Both the position numbers and the translations under genes were made by a program. From Rickettsiales bacterium (GTDB taxonomy: Bacteria > Pseudomonadota > Alphaproteobacteria > Rickettsiales > UBA1997): 15,056 nt of DNA. The stretch covers positions 1 through 15,056 of the forward strand of contig JALQXY010000108.1 of the NCBI GenBank assembly GCA_023262945.1. The letters are read 5' to 3'. This document shows, piece after piece, positions 7,859-15,056 of this stretch. The notes under the pieces were generated by a model. The model had not been told where the DNA came from. It searched no databases and saw nothing but the letters and a program-made list of their open reading frames with translations. Every line of letters starts with the position of its first letter. Positions within the stretch are counted from its first letter, which is position 1.

Positions 7859-10800
7859 ATGAAAAGTAATTTTTATATTCCTAGTCTTAGCTCTTTTCTT
7901 GCTGCTACTTTTTTATTTTTTCTTTTAATAAATAATTCTCATGCGTTTGATGCGGTTAATTTATTTAATTGTGACAATATTAACAATCAAATACCAGAAC
8001 CCGGTGTAAATTGTGTATATAATGGTTTACCTCTTTGCACCGCGGTAAATAGTATGGTAGCGGGAAATTGGCTTGACGATGCTACCCCAGATCCACGAGT
8101 TAACTGTATGGATATGGTGCATTTACCATTATGTTCTGAATTTTCTAGTGGAGAAGCTAAAAATAAAGTCAATTGCATAAATGAATGCAATTCAGGAGAA
8201 ACTCATATAGTAAATGATTGTGTTAAATTTTGTCATAAGGCTGCAAATAATGAAAGTTGCATAATGGCAAAATGTCATCAATTAGGTGGCATTGAACCAA
8301 AAGTAGGAGGAGCTGACAAAAATTGCGAAATGGAGAAATGCATCAAGCTCACTATCGAAGAGTTAAGAAATAGTCAATTTCAACCTAAGCATGAAAAAAA
8401 ATATTGCGAAGGTCAGGATAATTATTGTTTTGAATTTAAAAAAGATGCTTTAAAGCATCTTGTAACTATGGGCGTTAACCCAATGTGCAAATTGCATTAT
8501 TGCAAACCAAAAACATTTTTATGCGGTCGTGATTTTTTATATGACGAAGCTAATGACTTTGGCGATCATGTTCTTCATATAGAAAAAAAGGGTGCTGATT
8601 TTTATAACGAATATAAACAATACATTCCCCATCCTAACAGCGATAATACTAACGATCTTGGTCTTGGATGCATTAATAAAATATGCTTACTTCCTATTAT
8701 AAAAAGATTGGAATGTATAAATGGCAGCCCCAAAAATGAAGATCTACCAGCGGCACCAGTTGCAAAATGTAATTCAAATAATAAATGTCTTAAAGCTACA
8801 ATTGATTGCTTTGCTAAATTTTCAAATCCAGATGAATGTTTATTAGATTGTAACCAAAATAATAGCCCAGCTCAAGATTGTATATATCAACCGCAATGCA
8901 CTAATCAAAGTGGTAGCGATAGTGAAAAAACTTTTTTTAGCAAGGTTATTGACTGCAATACTGGCAACAATTCCCAGTGCAATATCACGCTAATTGATGA
9001 AGCTGACATTTCTTCATTTAATTCATATGGATTTAATACTCAATCATGGTTTTATAGACCAAGCCCCCATAAAAAATCATTTAAAAACAATTTAGTTCCA
9101 AACGCAACTCCTAGCAATAGAGGCGCTAGAGATGCTGAAGATAATGAATTGCAGCAAAATGGACAAAATGCAAATTTCGATAATTTACCTAAAAATTATT
9201 CAAGATATGAGCAGCGATATAGAACAATGTTATTTGATGCAAAAAATTCATCAGTAACCAATGGTAACATTGATCATTTAAGTGATATTTGTTATAAAAA
9301 AAATGATTTAATCGCTAATGATTTTGGAGAAGATGTTCCTATACTTGGGTTTTATCATGATTACGTAACTTATGATACACTAGTTCCTCAAGCTTGCACT
9401 ACAGGTAAACATAAAATGAATGGAATTAGAGCTTCAAGGTATGAGGGTTTGTGTGGAGTAAATACAATTTTCGATAAATTAAAAAGAGAGGATCAAACTG
9501 CTTATTTTAAAGATTTCGTTATATCAGATTACGAAAATCAAGTTTACAAAGTAACTATTTGCGTTAGATTTAATAATCAATTGGTACCTAATAAAACTTG
9601 CGGCAAAAGAGAATGTGGTATATCATATATTTTTGGAGAGCTATCAGGAAATGCTTGCGGATTTGATGTTTGTAAAGAGTTGGTAATACCGATGCTTAAT
9701 CCTAAAAAATGTATATTAAAAGATGAATATGGGACAGCTAAAGATGGAAGCAAAATGCCAGATTTTACATCTAGCAATACTCCAGAGCAAAAAGGAGATG
9801 AAGGTGATAATGAAAATTGCGCCGCTATTATAGATGATAGCTTAAGAGTTAGAGCTGTTAAATATGGGCAATATATATGTGCTTTTTTAGATGGTAAAGA
9901 CATATCGGATAATATCGCTGGTATTTTTTTAAGTGATAATGAGACAATACAAAGTGTCAGTGAAGAGGAAGATCCTGATTTAAAATATTGTATGACGGGA
10001 GACGGTAATCGAGTAAATATAATAGATGATACCGAGGATAAAGAAGTTGATGGCGTACCCAATATTAATATTGAAACAATAAGAAGCAATTGCGAAGCTG
10101 ATAATTCAGTAGATGATGTAGAAAAATGCAAAAACGAGAAAATCTTAGAACAAAGCTGCCCTAACTATTATAAAATGCATAAATTTAAGAATGACATGCT
10201 TAAGTGGCGTCCTCTTATTCAAATACCTTATGTCGATAAAAGCTATTATCAAAAAGATGTAAATAAATATATGAGAAAGCAATTATGCGCTAAGATTGAA
10301 TTAAAATCAGGGACAAGAAGAAGCATGACTTTAGCAGATAGAGAAAATTCGCTAAATTTATTTGCGCCTCCGCTTTTTATATCTCAAGTTTATACAGAAG
10401 AAGGAGGATCTGTATCATTGCCGATAAATAACAATGATTTTGGTTATACTGATTTTTTTAACCCTTCAATAAGAATAACTCTTGGAGACGGCTCTCAAAG
10501 TCCAAAAGATGAAAAGATATTTAGTATTCCTGTAGGGCAATCAAAAAGTAGCACTCAAACTTTAACAACTACTTTTGCCAAAAATCCTTATGAAAAATCG
10601 GTTTATATTGAAAAATCCTACACCGTAAATAGTGAAAGAGCTTTACTATGCGCTTATGAAGATTTAGGATCTGAAATAAATCCAGTAAAAATTGGCTGCG
10701 TTCCAAGAAATTCTCCAGAAATTGGTATAATATTACCTAATGATAAAATTGATTCTGGTAATACAAATAAAGAAAAAATAATCGTGGTTGCCAAAAGTGA

Positions 10801-13800
10801 TAATATGTATAACGATGCAAAAATATTGATTCAACTTCAAGATCAAAAAGGTCGAAGAACAACCGCTACCGAAATACCAATGCTTAATGCAGGTGAAAGA
10901 AAATGCATATTTGATCATGAAAATTACCCAATATGTTTTGAAAGAGAAGCTTGTAGTAAGTTAAACATAGAAAGGGTAAAAAATGAAATTGACTTAATAA
11001 ATGCAATAATAGCCGAAGAAAGTACGGTTAAGTTTACTGAAAAAAGAAAAGAATATGATGATTTAGAAACTACCTGCAATGCTAAAAAAGGTATCATTAA
11101 AACAATTGACAACAGCAATGATGCTTATGGTTGGTTTAATGAGGTATGTATAGTTGAGGGATTTAACCGTGATTTAAAATTTGTTGTTTCTAAAAAAATT
11201 AATAATGGCTCAATAAAAGGTAAATGTATTATTGATACTATTGTGTCATCTAATGAATGTAATGAGGGTGGAAATCCTAAAAAAGGATGCTACTGCAAAC
11301 AATATAATCCATCGGAACCCTTAAAACGAAATGAACAAATAAGACAAATGACGCCAAGAGAAGCTGGTTTATGCATAGATATTCCTCTTCCCAAAATATG
11401 TCCCGCAATTTCTTATGTTAATGAAAATGATAATGATTACAAGGAGTCGGATCCATTTTATATTAACCACTCTTTAAATAAAGAAGTTTGGGAAAATTCA
11501 AATAATCCAGGTGCTATACCTACCGCAGGACAAAATTATAACGGAGTTCATAGGTCTCATTACAACAGAACTCAAAGCCCATCTCATGCCGAATTTAATT
11601 TTGCATATGAAGGATCTCTTCAGATTGGAGCTTGTAATGCTTTCTGGCGTCCTAATTTTAATGGATTGACAATAGCTCAATGCTCTAATGGCGGAACTTG
11701 GAATGATAATGTAACTAATCCTTGCATTAGATATAAATGTGAAGAGGTTTTGTCTGGTGGAGATCTAGATAGTAAAGGGGAATATCCTTCAATAGAATTT
11801 GATTTTGATGAAACGGGCGAAGAAAAAGGAGCAAGATATGGATACTCTGAATGGAATACTGCTTTTTCTGGAGATTTTCCAACTCCTGTAACACCAAAAA
11901 AATGTATAACTGGATTTAAAACAAAAAATGCTGATATAGTTGCAAATGGCATAGCAATTGATAAAAACAATATTGATGCAATAATTTCGGCTTCTTATGC
12001 AGGATCTAATGGATCCATTACCCAATATATAAATGGTGATGCGCCAATTGCATATTGCAACCAAATAGGGCAATTATTAACAAATAGCATTGAAAATAAA
12101 TGCCAAAGAATTAGGTGCTATATCAAAGACCCTTTAAATAATGCTGCAGAATGGAATAGAACTGGAGGAGCTGTATTCAGTAGAAGTAGGATAATTGCGA
12201 ATGTAAATACAAATCAAACAAATTATGATTATGGAAATGATAACTTAACTCAGAGAGATAATAATAAACCTTTTCCAGAAAGTGATTACCCATCTAGTAG
12301 TTATGAATTTATCAATGCCTCGCGCAATGCATCAGAAATTATGGCAGAATCCACCATAACTGGAGAATGCGTCAATGATTTAGGCTTTTTTCAGTCATCA
12401 GAAAAGCGTCCAACAATGAAATGTGATCATTTGGGTAATTGGCTACCAGTGGAAAATCGTTGCTCTACAAGATGCGATGAGGTTACACAAAAAAAACACC
12501 AAGACAATGGTGGCGACTATAGCAAAGGACATGGTTATGCTCTATGGAATGAAATTGATAATAATTTAGTAGGAGAAATAGATGGTACCAATACTAACGC
12601 AACATCTTGCCTTACTGGATACATAAAGTATCCCTATCCTCCTATAAGAAATGAAGAAGGAGGATATTATAATTTTACTTATAACAATAACACACTCGAT
12701 ATTGTTATTGAACACGAAAATTATCCTGGAGCTTCAGAACAAAAGGAAACATATCCGCTAGATATTAATCAAGATGAAAGATGGCTCAATGGATATATTC
12801 GAGAACTACCAAGAAGAACTTGTAAAGCTTTTTATAACACCAATACAAACGAAATAAAAAGCGCTTGGTTAGAACCTAATTCCAGATGCGTGAACTCCTG
12901 CCCTGGTTTTGATATGGATAAAAGAATCGGCGTTGGAGCAACGATTCATCCTTATAATGGAGCAGGCTTTTCTGCTAATAGTAATTTTATTACTAATACA
13001 AATATTTTTGGTCAAAATAAGATAGTAGTTAAATGGCCATCTGCTTCATTCGGCGAGGTTGTGCATAGGCAATATCTAGATCAAATTAATGATCATAATA
13101 CTACTCATTATTTTAATGGCACTAATAATAATTATTTTTCATTGAGTAGAAAATGCGGCGCCAATGGAGTTTGGGAAGAGCCTTATGTTAATTGTGTAGC
13201 CAGAGGTGAACATTCAAATAGTGATAATATTATAATAAGAACCATTAATTCAGAAGGCAGAGTGCCAGAAGAAGGTTATAAAGGAAATTCATTCACAACT
13301 CCTACTACTAGCTCATGTAGGACTGATGGATTTTATTATCCTACAAATACCCCAAGTACATCAGATGCTTCGAAATATCAATTAAAAAAATATACATGTC
13401 AAAGTCAATCGGTAGAAAAATATATTAATCAATACACCTTTACTCATAAATCAGAAGGTAGTGGCCCTAATTACAATAATGCGTGCGAAAAAAAATGTAC
13501 CGGTTTAGCTTATACTTACAATATAGGCAATCAAGCTGTTATTAATACAAATTCATATAATGGTAGATTGTATAGTAATGGACATGTACTAGGTGGAGGA
13601 AATTCAAGTGAGATAATATGTCCAGCTAATTATGGCACTTATAAGGGCGCAAGCCATGCTACTTCTGATGGATCAGCAAAATATTGCGATGTCCCAAGTG
13701 GTAATGCAACTTATAGAAGTGGCACTTATCCATCTATAAGATGCAATGTTAATAATGCACAACAGCAATGGGTTATAACTAACCCATGTTCAAGATGCGA

Positions 13801-14359
13801 TTCATGTAATCTAAATAATATCGCAGATATTAATAATCAATTTACATGCAAAGAGGGTCTAAGAAATAAATGGGTATTTTATTTTGATCAATTTAAAGCT
13901 CTTTCTCAAGATACAAGCAAAGGAGTTCCTGATATAATAAATCATAAAGGTTCAGACACTGTTTGTCGCTATCATGTAGGTGGAGGGTGTGGTAACACTG
14001 ATAATAAAGACTATCGATACACAACTAGGGCTTATTTAACTTATGTATGTACTGACGGTATTCTTAATTTTACATTTACTAAGCCAACGAATGGAACATG
14101 TGAAAAATTTGCATATAATGGCAAAGAGGGTTGTGTAAATGATAATATTGCTGAAGAATGTCTTTTTGCAGGTCAATGCCTTGATTGTCATAGCACTCAA
14201 GGCGAATATCATTGTGCTAGACCAGCCATGGATGAAGATAGTTGGGATGGAGACGGTCTTAGAACTGGTAGAGGTTATGAAGATAAATCAAGAAATATAG
14301 ATAAACCAAGTATAGAAGAACTTTTTAACGATCTTAAGGATAATGGTCAATGTGATTAG
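7859..14359 (+). CDS. Giant secreted cysteine-rich protein with sushi-like module array
   Basis: The product is a 2166-residue protein that I do not recognise as a named family. A Sec signal peptide (1-29, core SFLAATFLFFLL, cleavage after SHA) directs export; no other membrane segment is evident. I count about 98 cysteines. Visible regions are: a dense cysteine-rich part (38-374, about 30 Cys) opening with VNC / LPLC repeats; a mixed region (375-830); a beta-rich stretch (about 835-990) with GCVPR at Cys947; a charged helical segment (about 1028-1078); a tandem array of about seven four-cysteine modules (1181-1980) resembling sushi/CCP domains; and a cysteine-rich tail ending two residues after the last repeats of acidic sequence, with Cys2165 next to last. 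The open frame continues upstream into murD, but ATG 7859 is chosen because it starts a perfect signal peptide and lies 40 bases after murD. Base composition looks like the neighbours. An envelope, adhesin or host-interaction role is inference. Confidence 0.93.
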   Translation: MKSNFYIPSLSSFLAATFLFFLLINNSHAFDAVNLFNCDNINNQIPEPGVNCVYNGLPLCTAVNSMVAGNWLDDATPDPRVNCMDMVHLPLCSEFSSGEAKNKVNCINECNSGETHIVNDCVKFCHKAANNESCIMAKCHQLGGIEPKVGGADKNCEMEKCIKLTIEELRNSQFQPKHEKKYCEGQDNYCFEFKKDALKHLVTMGVNPMCKLHYCKPKTFLCGRDFLYDEANDFGDHVLHIEKKGADFYNEYKQYIPHPNSDNTNDLGLGCINKICLLPIIKRLECINGSPKNEDLPAAPVAKCNSNNKCLKATIDCFAKFSNPDECLLDCNQNNSPAQDCIYQPQCTNQSGSDSEKTFFSKVIDCNTGNNSQCNITLIDEADISSFNSYGFNTQSWFYRPSPHKKSFKNNLVPNATPSNRGARDAEDNELQQNGQNANFDNLPKNYSRYEQRYRTMLFDAKNSSVTNGNIDHLSDICYKKNDLIANDFGEDVPILGFYHDYVTYDTLVPQACTTGKHKMNGIRASRYEGLCGVNTIFDKLKREDQTAYFKDFVISDYENQVYKVTICVRFNNQLVPNKTCGKRECGISYIFGELSGNACGFDVCKELVIPMLNPKKCILKDEYGTAKDGSKMPDFTSSNTPEQKGDEGDNENCAAIIDDSLRVRAVKYGQYICAFLDGKDISDNIAGIFLSDNETIQSVSEEEDPDLKYCMTGDGNRVNIIDDTEDKEVDGVPNINIETIRSNCEADNSVDDVEKCKNEKILEQSCPNYYKMHKFKNDMLKWRPLIQIPYVDKSYYQKDVNKYMRKQLCAKIELKSGTRRSMTLADRENSLNLFAPPLFISQVYTEEGGSVSLPINNNDFGYTDFFNPSIRITLGDGSQSPKDEKIFSIPVGQSKSSTQTLTTTFAKNPYEKSVYIEKSYTVNSERALLCAYEDLGSEINPVKIGCVPRNSPEIGIILPNDKIDSGNTNKEKIIVVAKSDNMYNDAKILIQLQDQKGRRTTATEIPMLNAGERKCIFDHENYPICFEREACSKLNIERVKNEIDLINAIIAEESTVKFTEKRKEYDDLETTCNAKKGIIKTIDNSNDAYGWFNEVCIVEGFNRDLKFVVSKKINNGSIKGKCIIDTIVSSNECNEGGNPKKGCYCKQYNPSEPLKRNEQIRQMTPREAGLCIDIPLPKICPAISYVNENDNDYKESDPFYINHSLNKEVWENSNNPGAIPTAGQNYNGVHRSHYNRTQSPSHAEFNFAYEGSLQIGACNAFWRPNFNGLTIAQCSNGGTWNDNVTNPCIRYKCEEVLSGGDLDSKGEYPSIEFDFDETGEEKGARYGYSEWNTAFSGDFPTPVTPKKCITGFKTKNADIVANGIAIDKNNIDAIISASYAGSNGSITQYINGDAPIAYCNQIGQLLTNSIENKCQRIRCYIKDPLNNAAEWNRTGGAVFSRSRIIANVNTNQTNYDYGNDNLTQRDNNKPFPESDYPSSSYEFINASRNASEIMAESTITGECVNDLGFFQSSEKRPTMKCDHLGNWLPVENRCSTRCDEVTQKKHQDNGGDYSKGHGYALWNEIDNNLVGEIDGTNTNATSCLTGYIKYPYPPIRNEEGGYYNFTYNNNTLDIVIEHENYPGASEQKETYPLDINQDERWLNGYIRELPRRTCKAFYNTNTNEIKSAWLEPNSRCVNSCPGFDMDKRIGVGATIHPYNGAGFSANSNFITNTNIFGQNKIVVKWPSASFGEVVHRQYLDQINDHNTTHYFNGTNNNYFSLSRKCGANGVWEEPYVNCVARGEHSNSDNIIIRTINSEGRVPEEGYKGNSFTTPTTSSCRTDGFYYPTNTPSTSDASKYQLKKYTCQSQSVEKYINQYTFTHKSEGSGPNYNNACEKKCTGLAYTYNIGNQAVINTNSYNGRLYSNGHVLGGGNSSEIICPANYGTYKGASHATSDGSAKYCDVPSGNATYRSGTYPSIRCNVNNAQQQWVITNPCSRCDSCNLNNIADINNQFTCKEGLRNKWVFYFDQFKALSQDTSKGVPDIINHKGSDTVCRYHVGGGCGNTDNKDYRYTTRAYLTYVCTDGILNFTFTKPTNGTCEKFAYNGKEGCVNDNIAEECLFAGQCLDCHSTQGEYHCARPAMDEDSWDGDGLRTGRGYEDKSRNIDKPSIEELFNDLKDNGQCD
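7970..8188 (+). repeat. VNC / LPLC cysteine repeats at the N-terminus of the giant protein
   Basis: Within residues 38-110 a short motif recurs: PEPGVNC then NGLPLC (Cys52, Cys60), PDPRVNC then VHLPLC (Cys83, Cys92), and a degenerate NKVNC then INEC (Cys106, Cys110). Units are about 23-31 residues apart, suggesting two full repeats and one partial. The motif sits directly after the signal peptide, so it is the mature N-terminus. Its function is unknown. Confidence 0.7.
11399..13798 (+). repeat. Array of about seven sushi/CCP-like four-cysteine modules
   Basis: Residues 1181-1980 of the giant protein repeat a pattern C1, C2-x2-4-G-[FY], C3-x3-G-x-W-x5-7-C4. C3 to C4 is clearest in CSNGGTW...NPC (1275-1289), CDHLGNW...NRC (1522-1535) and CGANGVW...VNC (1766-1779); W-x6-C recurs at 1677 and W-x5-C at 1977. 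C2 motifs include CITGF (1349) and CLTGY (1584). Adjacent modules are joined by C-x2-4-C six times: 1289/1294, 1415/1420, 1535/1539, 1677/1681, 1876/1880 and 1977/1980. These are the landmarks of sushi (complement control protein) domains, but module length here is about 95-140 residues against roughly 60 for classical sushi, so the homology is tentative. Confidence 0.6.
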
Positions 14360-14425
14360 GCTTTATAATTGCAATTGATTAATAGTGCCATTTTAACTAT
14401 TGTTTTAACATTAATTATTATAAAA

Positions 14426-14902
14426 ATGATATCAATTATAATGGGATCTAAATCAGATCTAGCAACCATGCAAAAATGCTCTGATTTATTAAACGAATTT
14501 TGCGTTGAACATGAAATTAAAATAGTCTCAGCTCATCGAACCCCAGAAAGACTTTATGATTTTTCTAAAGAGGCTAAAAAAAGAGGTGTAAAGATAATTA
14601 TTGCTGGTGCTGGCGGTGCTGCTCATTTGCCTGGTATGGTTGCAGCTATTAGTGATTTGCCGGTTTTAGGAGTTCCTATAAAAAGCAAAAGCCTTGATGG
14701 GCTTGATTCTTTGCTTTCAATTGCGCAAATGCCCGCTGGAATACCAGTGGCAACTTTAGCCATTGGCGAAGCTGGCGCTAAAAATGCTGCTTTAATGGCA
14801 ATTGCTATATTGGCTTTAAACGATAATAATTTAGCTGATAAATTGGCCAATTTCCGCCTTAATCAAACAAATTCAATACCATTTTCAATTGAAAGTAAAT
14901 AA
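14426..14902 (+). CDS. purE: N5-carboxyaminoimidazole ribonucleotide mutase (class I PurE)
   Basis: PurE converts N5-CAIR to CAIR in purine synthesis, normally after PurK. The 158-residue protein has the class I length and motifs: IIMGSKSD (4-11), SAHRTPERLYDF (35-46) with conserved His37, AGAGGAAHLPGMVAA (60-74) with His67, and the C-terminal PVLGVPIKSKSLDG and MPAGIPVATLAIGEAG blocks. The open frame could begin earlier at a TTG (14369), adding 19 hydrophobic residues, but the ATG at 14426 gives the normal N-terminus with the GSKSD loop near residue 7. It lies 66 bases after the giant gene. The usual partner purK is not in the window. The palindromic repeat begins on the base after its stop codon. 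Confidence 0.97.
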   Translation: MISIIMGSKSDLATMQKCSDLLNEFCVEHEIKIVSAHRTPERLYDFSKEAKKRGVKIIIAGAGGAAHLPGMVAAISDLPVLGVPIKSKSLDGLDSLLSIAQMPAGIPVATLAIGEAGAKNAALMAIAILALNDNNLADKLANFRLNQTNSIPFSIESK

Positions 14903-15056
14903 TACCAATTCCCACCTAAAAAACATATATAAAAACTAAACAATCTGACTTCATCTTTTTGGCTAAAAATTGCAAAAAGCCTTAAGTCCTATAGGTATAG
15001 GACTTGCATTTTTTACAATTTTTATCTTAAAAAATATTTTGTCATATTGTTCATTT
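14903..15056. repeat. Palindromic dispersed repeat, MITE-like, copy 2 (cut by window end)
   Basis: It starts TACCAATTCCCACC directly after the purE stop. The first half has diverged from copy 1, while the core and right arm (about 14974-15056) are nearly identical to it with the core inverted. It ends inside the arm, 17 bases short of the expected TGGGAATTGGTA end by comparison with copy 1. The two arms pair imperfectly (AACAATCTGACTTCATC against the arm at 15033-15054). This copy therefore shows which parts are conserved: the core hairpin and the right arm, not the left arm. Confidence 0.82.
14984..15014 (+). terminator. Candidate intrinsic terminator for purE, inside repeat copy 2
   Basis: AAGTCCTATA (14984-14993) and TATAGGACTT (14996-15005) are perfectly complementary around GG; in practice a 7-9 bp stem with a 4-8 base loop. 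GCA and six T residues (15009-15014) follow. The arrangement is the same as that downstream of xseB, so the element core lies in the terminator orientation for both neighbouring genes. Confidence 0.6.

Noticed and set aside
9577..10131. 184-codon open frame on the minus strand inside the giant gene
   Set aside because: It is rich in Ser, Leu and Ile with no motif and lies fully antisense to a well-supported gene; it reads as a composition shadow. The same holds for the shorter minus-strand frames at 10733-12073.
7859..14359. F-type conjugation protein TraN or a VirB6 homologue
   Set aside because: High cysteine and large size invite the comparison, but no tra or virB gene is nearby and there is no multi-span membrane domain as in VirB6; the resemblance is not specific.
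7859..14359. Horizontally acquired toxin or polymorphic-toxin system
   Set aside because: There is no C-terminal toxin domain or adjacent immunity gene that I can recognise, and base composition looks like the neighbours by eye.
14369..14425. Hydrophobic N-terminal extension of PurE from a TTG codon
   Set aside because: PurE is cytosolic, and the family normally begins a few residues before GSKSD, which fits ATG 14426.

Overview
The window is a compact, AT-rich piece of bacterial chromosome that reads as an alphaproteobacterium. An NDUFA12-type complex I accessory subunit, an MlaD-like MCE protein and a DUF2155 protein stand in a row, a set I associate with Alphaproteobacteria. The low G+C (judged by eye), 1-8 base gene overlaps, absence of obvious Shine-Dalgarno sequences and a palindromic dispersed repeat suit a host-associated, Rickettsiales-like lineage. 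It keeps purine synthesis genes (purF, purE), a full MurD and a large Slt, so it is not one of the purine-auxotrophic Rickettsia-type genomes. The species cannot be named from sequence alone.

Layout. Bases 1-222 form a long inverted repeat: a palindromic element (33-190) flanked by xseB and by an exact inverted copy of the xseB 3' end. Then slt, purF and xseB lie on the minus strand, transcribed in the order slt > purF > xseB. A 360-base divergent spacer (4103-4462) follows. From 4463 everything is on the plus strand: NDUFA12-like gene, mlaD, DUF2155 gene, rpe, murD, a giant gene for a secreted cysteine-rich protein of 2166 residues, and purE. A second copy of the palindromic element starts on the base after the purE stop and is cut by the window end.

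How the genes fit together. Most are housekeeping: purF and purE serve IMP synthesis, rpe the pentose phosphate pathway, murD and slt peptidoglycan synthesis and turnover, mlaD the envelope lipids, the NDUFA12-like gene respiration, and xseB DNA repair. From mlaD through murD the genes overlap or touch and are probably one transcript.

The outlier is the giant protein at 7859-14359. It has a Sec signal peptide and about 98 cysteines. Its N-terminal third has repeated VNC / LPLC motifs. Its C-terminal half is a tandem array of about seven four-cysteine modules whose signatures (C-x2-G-[FY]; C-x3-G-x-W-x5-7-C; C-x2-4-C junctions) resemble eukaryotic sushi/CCP domains. I do not recognise it as a described family; it is the best candidate here for an undescribed envelope or host-interaction factor. 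The second notable item is the repeat family, which abuts two unrelated stop codons in the orientation where its core hairpin and T-run would act as an intrinsic terminator for both genes. Both window edges fall in this repeat, so the window may be a contig bounded by it.
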